This document shows positions 34,505 to 40,955 of a DNA stretch of 40,955 nt, one piece after another. The number at the start of each line of letters is the position of its first letter. The first letter of the stretch is position 1. The notes under the pieces are model-generated. The model did not search any database. It was not told the origin of the DNA and saw only the letters and a list, made by a program, of their open reading frames with translations. Position numbers and translations under genes: made by a program. The stretch is from Baaleninema simplex PCC 7105 (lineage in GTDB: Bacteria; Cyanobacteriota; Cyanobacteriia; Cyanobacteriales; Geitlerinemataceae), in the NCBI RefSeq assembly GCF_000332355.1, contig NZ_KB235962.1:245373-286327 (forward strand), written 5' to 3'.

Positions 34505-34780
34505 GTGAGTCAACGTTATCAAGCTCAAATCTATGTTACCCTCAGACCCTCTGTCCTCGATCCGGCAGGGACGGCGGTTCGCTCGGGACTGCAACAACTC
34601 GGCGTTGAGGGAGTCGGTGACGTTCGCATTGGAAAGTACGTCGAACTGACCTTAGACGCCGACGACGACGCCGACGCCAGACAGAAGGTCGATTTGATGT
34701 GCGATCGCCTTTTAGCCAATCCCACGATCGAAAACTATCGTTTCGAGGTCAGTGCGATGGCTGAGGAGGTTCGCGCATGA
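34505..34780 (+). CDS. purS: Phosphoribosylformylglycinamidine synthase subunit PurS
   Basis: PurS is the small subunit that links PurL and the glutaminase PurQ in the fourth step of purine synthesis. YQAQIYVTLRPSVLDPAGTA, then QLGVEGVGDVRIGKYVEL and LMCDRLLANPTIENYRFEV are characteristic. I chose the GTG at 34505, giving 91 residues as usual for the family; an in-frame extension to 34418 would add unrelated sequence. The stop overlaps the purQ start (ATGA). Confidence 0.92.
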   Translation: MSQRYQAQIYVTLRPSVLDPAGTAVRSGLQQLGVEGVGDVRIGKYVELTLDADDDADARQKVDLMCDRLLANPTIENYRFEVSAMAEEVRA

Positions 34781-35475
34781 AGGTTGGCGTTCTCGTCTTC
34801 CCCGGCTCGAACTGCGATCGCGATGTAGTCTACGTTACGCAAGAGATTCTCGGACAGCCGACTCGTAAAATTTGGCACCGCGACACGGATCTCGGCGATG
34901 TGGACGTGGTGGTGATTCCCGGTGGCTTCAGTTACGGGGACTATCTCCGCTGTGGTGCGATCGCTCGCTTTTCCCCCATTATGCCTTCGGTGGTCGAACA
35001 CGCCCGTCAGGGAAAATACGTCCTCGGGATTTGCAACGGCTTCCAAATTCTTACGGAGGTGGGATTGCTTCCCGGTGCGTTGGTTCGCAATCGCAACCTT
35101 CACTTTATTTGCGATCGCCTCCCGCTAAAAGTCGAACGTACCGATCTTTTCTGGACACAACATTACCGGAGCGATCGCCCTATCGTCCTTCCCGTCGCCC
35201 ACGGTGAAGGCCGCTATCACGCCGACGCCGAAACTCTGGCGCAACTCGAGGATAACGGACAAGTTCTGTTTCGTTACTGCTCTGCGACGGGAGAGGTGAC
35301 GGACGAGGCCAATCCAAACGGCTCGTTAAATAATATTGCAGGAATTTGCAATAATGCACAAAATGTGATAGGCATGATGCCACACCCAGAACGTGCCTCC
35401 GATGCGATCGTTGGCGGAACGGACGGATTGGCTCTGTTTAAAGGGATTCTCGAGTCCGTCGCCGTTGCTCGATAA
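34777..35475 (+). CDS. purQ: Phosphoribosylformylglycinamidine synthase glutaminase subunit PurQ
   Basis: This class I glutamine amidotransferase supplies ammonia to PurL. It shows KVGVLVFPGSNCDRD at the N-terminus, the oxyanion/nucleophile motif VLGICNGFQIL with the catalytic Cys, and MMPHPERASD containing the catalytic His and Glu. Length (232 aa) is standard. It overlaps purS by four bases, so they are translationally coupled. purL is not in the window. Confidence 0.96.
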   Translation: MKVGVLVFPGSNCDRDVVYVTQEILGQPTRKIWHRDTDLGDVDVVVIPGGFSYGDYLRCGAIARFSPIMPSVVEHARQGKYVLGICNGFQILTEVGLLPGALVRNRNLHFICDRLPLKVERTDLFWTQHYRSDRPIVLPVAHGEGRYHADAETLAQLEDNGQVLFRYCSATGEVTDEANPNGSLNNIAGICNNAQNVIGMMPHPERASDAIVGGTDGLALFKGILESVAVAR

Positions 35476-35505
35476 TATCGATACGTATAGATACAAGGTC
35501 AACCC

Positions 35506-35697
35506 ATGCTAAAACTCAAGGTTCCTGACATGGCGTGTTCGGCTTGTGCGGACACCATTACGAAAGCCGTTCGCCAACTCGACGACTCCGCCAAAGTCGA
35601 AGCGGATTTAGACCAGAAAACTGTGGCGATCGAAACCCAACAATCTGAAGACGCCGTCAAAGCAGCGATTACTGAAGCGGGATATTCGATCGCGTGA
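35506..35697 (+). CDS. Small heavy-metal-associated protein (Atx1/CopZ-like copper chaperone), 63 aa
   Basis: The protein is a single ferredoxin-like HMA domain. Its metal motif is MACSAC (MxCxxC) at residues 9-14, and the C-terminus reads AAITEAGYSI. It resembles the cyanobacterial Atx1 that delivers copper to P-type ATPases. It starts 31 bases after purQ and could be co-transcribed, but a functional link with purines is unlikely. Copper ATPases are not in the window. Confidence 0.88.
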   Translation: MLKLKVPDMACSACADTITKAVRQLDDSAKVEADLDQKTVAIETQQSEDAVKAAITEAGYSIA

Positions 35698-35748
35698 TGG
35701 GGTGATGGGATGAGGGGAAGAAACCTGTTCCCCGTTCCCCGTTCCCTC
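35698..35748. repeat. Short cassette with GTTCCCC heptamers
   Basis: GGGTGATGGGATGAGGGGAAG followed by CCTGTTCCCCGTTCCCCG lies between the chaperone and the convergent kinase gene. It is the same heptamer as in the other cassettes. Confidence 0.7.
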
Positions 35749-37398
35749 TCAATTATCAATTTGATTGATTGGAATGACGATCTCAAACTCTGTCCCTTCT
35801 CCTTCAACAGAACGACAGGTTAGGGTTCCGCCGTGTTTGTCCGTGATGATTTGATAGCTGATCGACAGTCCCAAACCCGTTCCTTTTCCGATCGGTTTCG
35901 TGGTGAAGAACGGCTCGAACAAGCGATCGCGAATTGTTTCTTCAATCCCCAGACCGTTATCGATAATGCGGATGCTAACTGCATTATCACCATGTTTGGC
36001 AGTACAGATACGAATCGAACTCGGATGAGCTTCGACCTCTTGATACGTGCGATCGCGATCGCGTTCTTCGAGAGCATCGACCGCATTACTAATAATATTC
36101 ATAAATACCTGATTCAACTGTCCCACGAAACACTCGATTTTAGGAAGATCGCTGTACTCTTTCACGATCGCGATCGCGGGACGGTCGGGTTTGGCCTTGA
36201 TGCGGTTTTGTAAAATCGTCAGCGTACTATCGATACCTTCGTGTAAATCCACCAGCGTCATTTCCGCTTCGTCCATGCGAGAGAAGTTTCGCAGAGACGC
36301 CACGATGTCCTTAATCCGATTCGCCCCCACCATCATCGACGACAACAACTGCGGTAAGTCGTCTACCAAAAACTCTAAATCGATGGCGTCGGCTTCGTCC
36401 TGAATTTCAGGACTCGGGTTACTGTAGCAATCTTGATACAACTGCAACAACCCAAGAATATCTTCGGTATACTCTTTGGCGTGAACCAGATTTCCATAAA
36501 TAAAATTAACCGGATTGTTGATTTCGTGAGCGACTCCGGCGATGAGTTGTCCCAAACTCGACATTTTTTCAGTTTGCATCAGCTGCATCTGAGTTTGGCG
36601 CAACTCTTGTAGCGTTTGAGACAGATGGTTCGCTTTTTTACGCAGTTGAGCTTCGCTTTCCCGCAAGGCGATTTCAGTGTGTTTGCGTCGCGTGATATCC
36701 CGAGCCACTGCGTAGATCAGTTGCTGTTCGACCAGAGAAATCGCAGTCCACTGCAACCAGCGATAAGAACCGTCTCGACAGCAATAGCGATTTTCAAAGG
36801 TTTCGTGGACGCCCCCTTCAGCGAGGGTTCGAGCCGCTTCGAGGGTGCGTTCGAGATCGTCGGGATGTACCAGTTCGACGAACGGCCGCGACTTCAAGTC
36901 TTCGAGACTATATCCGAGAACGAGTTCCCAAGCGGGGTTGAGCCTTTTTAAATAGCCATCGAGACCTGCGATGCAGTGTAGGTCTGGAGAGAGTTTAAAC
37001 ACGTTACCCCAGCCGAAATCCGCTTGTTCGGCTTCGGAGAGCATCTCTGTTGTCCAGATTACCCCACAGAGGTTATCCGTTTCGTCTCGCCACGGGGCTA
37101 GCTTTCCCTGCATCCATGTGGCGGTTCCGTCGGGAAGCGTCAGCAGGTGAGGTTCGCAGGAACTGGTGTAGCCTTGTAGCGTGCGCCGATAGGCATCTTG
37201 CCACTGTTTGGGCGTGTGGGAAACGAGGTCTTTATAGCTTAAACCCGCGAGATCGCGATCGCCGAGGCCGAAGTCTTTACGCCATGAGTTGCTACAGGCG
37301 ACGAGTCGCGTCTGGAGGTCGAACAGCGCGATCGCCACGGGAGACTGTTCGATCGCGAGGCGAAGTCGATCTGAGTTGAGAGCGTTTGAGTTCTCCAC
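35749..37398 (-). CDS. Orphan PAS-PAS sensor histidine kinase, 549 aa
   Basis: Two PAS domains (about residues 8-120, then 130-250 ending AVARDITRRK) are followed by a coiled coil and the kinase core. The H-box GVAHEINNP has its His near residue 292, the N-box reads NIISNAVDALEE, and the ATP-lid motifs are DNGLGIEE and GTGLGLSIS. There is no membrane segment, so it is probably cytoplasmic. The start is GTG; an in-frame TAG just upstream rules out a longer form. No response regulator is adjacent. The core is similar to that of the kinase at 3682-6285, including the NPVNFIYGNL stretch after the His. Confidence 0.9.
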   Translation of the reverse strand: MENSNALNSDRLRLAIEQSPVAIALFDLQTRLVACSNSWRKDFGLGDRDLAGLSYKDLVSHTPKQWQDAYRRTLQGYTSSCEPHLLTLPDGTATWMQGKLAPWRDETDNLCGVIWTTEMLSEAEQADFGWGNVFKLSPDLHCIAGLDGYLKRLNPAWELVLGYSLEDLKSRPFVELVHPDDLERTLEAARTLAEGGVHETFENRYCCRDGSYRWLQWTAISLVEQQLIYAVARDITRRKHTEIALRESEAQLRKKANHLSQTLQELRQTQMQLMQTEKMSSLGQLIAGVAHEINNPVNFIYGNLVHAKEYTEDILGLLQLYQDCYSNPSPEIQDEADAIDLEFLVDDLPQLLSSMMVGANRIKDIVASLRNFSRMDEAEMTLVDLHEGIDSTLTILQNRIKAKPDRPAIAIVKEYSDLPKIECFVGQLNQVFMNIISNAVDALEERDRDRTYQEVEAHPSSIRICTAKHGDNAVSIRIIDNGLGIEETIRDRLFEPFFTTKPIGKGTGLGLSISYQIITDKHGGTLTCRSVEGEGTEFEIVIPINQIDN

Positions 37399-37516
37399 GC
37401 CGTCGCGCTAACCTCCAAGTTCTGCTAAATCTCGATCCTCCACGTTAGTTAGGGGTTACGAGAGGATTGCCTTTTTGATAGTAGCAAATCTCACGTCGGT
37501 TTTTGACGGTGGAGTG

Positions 37517-37556
37517 AAAGCCAACCCGCTTTGAAAGCGGTTTTGCGGGTTCGGCT
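37517..37556. repeat. Nested hairpin in intergenic region
   Basis: An inner CCGCTTTGAAAGCGG palindrome sits between near-complementary outer arms (GCCAACCCGC and GCGGGTTCGGC, one bulge). It lies between the kinase start and the WD40 gene. It resembles the end hairpins of tnpB-type elements, but no further element sequence is seen. Confidence 0.4.
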
Positions 37557-37692
37557 TCCATCGAAGTCGATGGAAAACCTGAATTTTGACGGTCTATGTT
37601 GGGGGCGATCGAGAAAGTGACCGTTTTTTCTCTCGATTTCGGGGATCTCCTGGCTACGGTGAAGCTAACGCGTTTTGGAGAGTTTGAGGTTG

Positions 37693-38820
37693 ATGGACAA
37701 AACGATTCGAGGTCAGTGGCTGTTCGGTGCGATCGCCGCGATCGTTCCTTGGGGTGTGGGGATGGTGGGGGTTTCCGTCGTTTCTGGCGCGATGTCCCCC
37801 AACCTTCCTTCTCGAAATATCGTACAGACGTTGTCGTTTCGCCCTTTATTTGAGTTTGACGCCAACAGTTCGGTGTGGGATGTCTGTTTCAGTCCCGACG
37901 GACGAACCCTCGCCACCGCTGCGGCTTACTCTCTCGAGTTGTGGGGACGCGATGGAACGCGTCTCGATTCGGTGTCTCACAGTCTTCCGGTACGCGTCGT
38001 CGAATACAGTCGAGACAGTTCGAGAATTGCAGCGGCGTTAACGACGCCAGACGAGGCGTTCGAGATCGACGACGTTCACAAAACAGTCGAACTGTATCGG
38101 GTCGCGGGCGATCGCCTGCAATCCCAGCATACGCTCGTTCACGGCTCTTGGGTCGAAAAGCTGGGTTTCAGCGACGACGGCGCACTTTTGGCGACACTCG
38201 GACGCGATCGCACCTTGAAACTGTGGAACGATCGCGGGGTCGATGTCAGAACCCTATCCGCGACGGATTTCGCCTTTGGTGAGGAGATTTTGGTGACGGG
38301 AGACGAGGCGGGAACGGTGACGGTGTGGCGAGTTGAAAACGGCGACGCGCGATCGCTAATCTCTTTTGACAACGGTGCGCCGATCTCGAGTCTCGCCTTA
38401 AGTCCCGATGGGTTGGCGATCGCCACGGGAGACGAGGCGGGAACGGTGCGGTTGTGAACGTGGAAAGGCGGCGTTTCTGGCGTCTTCGAGGCGATGGGTT
38501 CTCGCCTGCGCGATCTCCGGTTCAGTCCGAACGGGGCGTTTTTGGTTTCCGTGAGTGAAGAGGGTTGGGTACGACGCTGGATGTTGTCTGGAGAAGCGAC
38601 CTTGACACAACGAGGAACGATGGCACGATGGAGTGCGGACGGACGGTTTCTAGCAATTTCAGGGGGAGGATACGATGCGGTGACGCTGTGGAACCGTCGC
38701 GGTGAATTTGTCACCTCGATCGATCCGTCCGATTACAATTACAGTGGCGTCCGGTTCAGTCCTCATAGTGCGCTAATGAGCGTGTCGTCTGGGGATAACG
38801 TAACGGTGTGGGAATTTTAG
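37693..38820 (+). pseudogene. WD40 beta-propeller protein gene with an in-frame TGA stop
   Basis: From MDKTIRGQWLFGAIAAIVPW (signal or anchor) the frame encodes WD40 blades (VCFSPDGRTLATAAAYSLEL, LGFSDDGALLATLGRDRTLK, LALSPDGLAIATGDEAGTVR). It meets TGA at 38455-38457, codon 255. The same frame continues for 120 codons with further blades (LRFSPNGAFLVSVSEEGWVR, VRFSPHSALMSVSSGD, VTVWEF) to a stop at 38818-38820. The WD repeat expects Trp (TGG) at this spot, so one G-to-A change explains the stop. The 254-residue first part might still be made but lacks blades. GAGG before the ATG supports the start. Confidence 0.88.
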
Positions 38821-38837
38821 GAGTCGGCTCGAGAGTT

Positions 38838-38915
38838 GCAGGCGATCGATTCGTTCAATTTGAAGCAATCAGATTGTTGAACTCTATCCCAACGAACCAA
38901 TCGCCTGCTATTTTT
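38838..38915 (+). terminator. Long hairpin with T-run after the WD40 gene
   Basis: Arms GCAGGCGATCGATTCGTT (38838-38855) and AACGAACCAATCGCCTGC (38891-38908) pair with 16 of 18 positions matched, followed by TATTTTTATG. The inner GTTCAA/TTGAAC pair extends the stem. It is a plausible intrinsic terminator. Confidence 0.7.
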
Positions 38916-39011
38916 ATGTTGCTTAAATTTTAAAGATAAACGAATTTCTAAACTCAAAAAAATTAATAAACTTGAACCGTTCTAGCTTTGAAATTCTAAA
39001 AACTCAGATCG

Positions 39012-39425
39012 ATGTTAGTTCGACTGCTCGAAGTAATTTGGTATTATCGAAGAGGATGGCAAACCATTAAATATCCTCATCCAGATTGGTTTACCATTGA
39101 GTTTTGGATCGATCGCATGGATAGAGATAAAATTCCCATTTTAGACCTGCACATCGGCGAACATATTCCAGGTGACGAGCCAGAGCTTGCTTTAAATATT
39201 TTAGGAGGTCGTGACGAATATGCTCTCATGATTTACGATCGCGGCAATATTTTATACTATTATGACAGTTCGAGAGGGGATTCGGCTATTGAAATTTGGG
39301 AAAGCGATCGAGGATCGTATCAAAGCACTAAAAGTCTTTGCAACGATCGCAATTTGCTTTTACTCATTACTCGGTATTTTGCAGAAACTGGAAAGGCGTT
39401 CCCAGGAGTGGAATGGAGAGATTAG
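39012..39425 (+). CDS. Hypothetical protein, possibly Imm1-like, 137 aa
   Basis: I do not recognise this gene with certainty. The protein is rich in Trp and Tyr (VIWYYRRGWQTI, NILYYYDSS) and ends ITRYFAETGKAFPGVEWRD. That C-terminal pattern (helix, TGK, P, V.W) and the ILGGRDEYALMIYDRGNI strand region recall Imm1-type immunity proteins of polymorphic toxin systems. No toxin gene is visible nearby. The gene and its flanks are clearly more AT-rich than neighbours, which suggests acquisition. Confidence 0.5.
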   Translation: MLVRLLEVIWYYRRGWQTIKYPHPDWFTIEFWIDRMDRDKIPILDLHIGEHIPGDEPELALNILGGRDEYALMIYDRGNILYYYDSSRGDSAIEIWESDRGSYQSTKSLCNDRNLLLLITRYFAETGKAFPGVEWRD

Positions 39426-39561
39426 TCGCTCGGCTAAAGTTGTCAATCGCATACCATTTTTTTGCTTACTTGTCAATCCTTCAAGTGCCTAACGTTGAAA
39501 TGGCGATCGCCTCAATGCACACCTCGCACAATCCAACAAAATTTATCTTTTTCGCTCAGTT

Positions 39562-39575
39562 TTGACCTAAGTCAA
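39562..39575. promoter_or_regulatory. FNR/DNR-like palindrome upstream of glbN
   Basis: TTGACCTAAGTCAA is a perfect palindrome with half-sites TTGAC and GTCAA separated by four bases. This is the shape of CRP/FNR-superfamily sites (FNR, ANR, DNR). It lies 75 bases before the glbN ATG, a suitable distance for activation. Regulation by oxygen or nitric oxide is inferred. Confidence 0.5.
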
Positions 39576-39650
39576 AGCCAGCCTATCGTCTGTCAGGATA
39601 GCCTGAACCCGTGCCAAATCGGGCAACGTAAAGCTTGAAATTGAAAAACC

Positions 39651-40025
39651 ATGACGACTGTATTTGAACAACTCGGCGGCTCAGAAGCCATTGACGTAGC
39701 AGTAAATCGATTTTACGATCGCGTGTTGAAAGACGAGCGAGTTGCATCGTTCTTTACCGATGTAGACATGGTTCGACAACGGGCGCATCAAAAAGCCTTT
39801 CTCACCTATGCTTTAGGGGGAACCGATCGCTATGACGGTCGGTATATGCGAGAAGCACACAAAGAACTCGTGGAAAAACAAGGCTTGAACGAGTCGCATT
39901 TCGACGCGATCGCCGAAAATTTGATGACAACTCTTAAAGAAATGGGAGTGTCTGATGAAATGTTAGAAGATGTCGCTCGTATCGTCGCAGCCCCCCAACA
40001 TAAAAAAGAGGTATTAAATCAGTAG
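39651..40025 (+). CDS. glbN: Group I truncated haemoglobin
   Basis: The protein begins TVFEQLGGSEAIDVAVNRFY, and Tyr22 is the B10 tyrosine. His46 (RAHQKAFL) corresponds to the distal His of Synechocystis GlbN, and His70 (EAHKELV) is the proximal haem ligand. Length (124 aa) is normal. Cyanobacterial GlbN proteins bind haem with two histidines and protect against reactive nitrogen species. It is a single gene, with the FNR-like palindrome upstream. Confidence 0.95.
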   Translation: MTTVFEQLGGSEAIDVAVNRFYDRVLKDERVASFFTDVDMVRQRAHQKAFLTYALGGTDRYDGRYMREAHKELVEKQGLNESHFDAIAENLMTTLKEMGVSDEMLEDVARIVAAPQHKKEVLNQ

Positions 40026-40047
40026 AAATCCCATCAGCTTACGGGTA

Positions 40048-40077
40048 ACGTTCCTCGATCGCGCGATCGGGGAACGT
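40048..40077. terminator. Long palindrome between glbN and the CopD-like gene
   Basis: ACGTTCCTCGATCGC is followed directly by its complement with one U-G pair, giving up to 15 paired bases. No T-run follows on the plus strand. It may end or protect the glbN message. Confidence 0.5.
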
Positions 40078-40119
40078 CATAAATTAAGAAATCTAGAAAA
40101 CCCGAACCAGTGCGATTTA

Positions 40120-40566
40120 ATGCTCTTTAAAATTTTGGTGATTTTACACACGCTGGGGGCGACAGTTTGGACGGGAGGACATCTGATTCTGGCTGTTACC
40201 GTCCTTCCTGAAGCCCTCAAACAACGCGATCCCGACATCGTTCGCCAGTTTGAAGACCGCTTTGAAGAGTTCGGGCTGGCTGCATTGCTGTTGCAGGTGG
40301 TGACGGGATTGTGGCTGACCTGGATTTACTTTCCCGGTTTTCAACAGTTTTGGGCGTTCGACTCGTTTTTGTCGGTTTATATCGGCATTAAGCTCGGTTT
40401 ACTTTTAGGAACCTTGGCTTTGGCAATTCACGCTCGCTTTTTCATCGTTCCAAACTTAACGAAGGAGACGCTGAATTCCTTGGCGTATCATATCGTCGGC
40501 GTGACGACTTTCGCGGTGTTATTTGTGGTGTTGGGGGCGGGAATTCGTCTCGGTGGATTAAGTTAG
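40120..40566 (+). CDS. CopD-like four-helix membrane protein, 148 aa
   Basis: Four hydrophobic helices are visible: the first (ILVILHTLGATVWTGGHLIL), a second around FGLAALLLQVVTGLWLTWIY, a third at VYIGIKLGLLLGTLALAIHA and a fourth at HIVGVTTFAVLFVVLGAGI. Helix 1 carries the His-x-Leu...TVWTGGH pattern of CopD-type copper-resistance and haem-like membrane proteins. The role in copper handling is inferred; the substrate is not established. It ends 23 bases before the ISKra4-type element. Confidence 0.75.
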   Translation: MLFKILVILHTLGATVWTGGHLILAVTVLPEALKQRDPDIVRQFEDRFEEFGLAALLLQVVTGLWLTWIYFPGFQQFWAFDSFLSVYIGIKLGLLLGTLALAIHARFFIVPNLTKETLNSLAYHIVGVTTFAVLFVVLGAGIRLGGLS

Positions 40567-40589
40567 TTATTCGCCGAGGCTGTTGTAGA

Positions 40590-40955
40590 GGGTGCATCCC
40601 AGTTATGCAATAAGCAAAAATGCTTACCCTTAAAGAGCAGCATAAGAGCTAAGCTTTGGGCAGTTCATAACGAAACCGGTCAGACCCATGGATGCATCTA
40701 AGCAAGCCCGCCTCAAAGAACTCACTCAGGAGTTAGCCGAATTGCTCTACGAAGAGACGGCTCCAGAAGCCGTCAAGAGCTTGGAAGGGATAGAGAAAGC
40801 AGTGCGTGGGCATTGGCTAGAGCATATCGGGCCAGAAATCGGTCTTTTTTATCCGCACAAGTAGCGGCACAACGCGGGGACGACAGCGGGCAGTCGCCAG
40901 CATCGTCGGACGGCTAAGCATCAGCGAGCAGCAAGGTCAGCGCTTAGGGCTCAAA
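40590..40955 (+). mobile_element. ISKra4-type insertion sequence, left part (runs off the window)
   Basis: The element begins GGGTGCATCCCAGTTATGCA, close to the terminal repeats of the three MITEs in this window. Its transposase gene starts at 40688. The right end is outside the window, so the target duplication cannot be checked. Confidence 0.8.
40688..40955 (+). pseudogene. ISKra4-family transposase, N-terminal part, frame interrupted at a T-run
   Basis: The frame reads MDASKQARLKELTQELAELL and LEGIEKAVRGHWLEHIGPEI, the typical N-terminus of ISKra4 transposases. It then hits a run of six T (40845-40850) and stops at 40862-40864. A +1 frame continues with SSGTTRGRQRAVASIVGRLS and EQQGQRLGLK, which is the expected continuation, to the window edge. 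Either bases were lost from the T-run, inactivating the gene, or the element uses frameshifting there. Confidence 0.75.

Noticed and set aside
37517-37556. Intrinsic terminator for the WD40 region
   Set aside because: The hairpin lies upstream of that gene and has no T-run suited to either neighbour.

Overview
The window is cyanobacterial. It carries psbZ (photosystem II), nblA (phycobilisome degradation) and many copies of the HIP1 octamer GCGATCGC, and almost every conserved gene has a cyanobacterial look (Zur/FurB, GlbN, ABC1 kinase, purS-purQ). Base composition is moderately GC-rich. Heptameric GGGGAAC tracts and GGGGAGAG tracts between genes suggest a filamentous, Oscillatoriales-type genome, but the species cannot be named from this sequence.

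Layout. 1-770: the 5' part of a tnpB transposase gene, a 48-residue ribbon-helix-helix gene and two blocks of 14-bp tandem repeats. 767-9310: glycosyltransferase, M50 site-2 protease, a large sensor kinase, a VOC protein, ribH-psbZ, a tandem Usp protein and nblA. 9310-10080 and 14776-15313: mobile-element debris, mostly 3' ends of tnpB-type genes. 10081-14775: a minus-strand signalling block with PP2C phosphatase, ABC1 kinase, a small coiled-coil protein and a Ser/Thr kinase with a degenerate active site. 15314-20321: a coiled-coil protein, an HD-like protein, thrB and a cysteine desulfurase.

20322-31862 is the most striking part: two tandem paralogous genes of about 1800 codons. Each encodes four PA14/Calx-beta pairs, two pectate-lyase-like beta-helix modules and an RTX-type C-terminus, so they are probably giant exoproteins exported by a type I system. 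Their upstream regions are also duplicated, including paired TAAAG boxes spaced 11 bp apart.

31863-33835 is a small accessory island between two 176-bp copies of the 3' end of the second giant gene. It holds a wrecked MntA-HepT toxin-antitoxin locus, an apparently intact HicBA locus and three MITEs with GGGTGCATCTCA ends, two of them with perfect 9-bp target duplications. The MITE ends match the start of an ISKra4-type element at 40590-40955, which may be related to their source.

33896-40566 returns to core genes: zur, purS-purQ, a metallochaperone, a second orphan sensor kinase, a WD40 gene broken by one stop codon, an Imm1-like hypothetical, glbN with an FNR/DNR-like palindrome upstream, and a CopD-like membrane protein.
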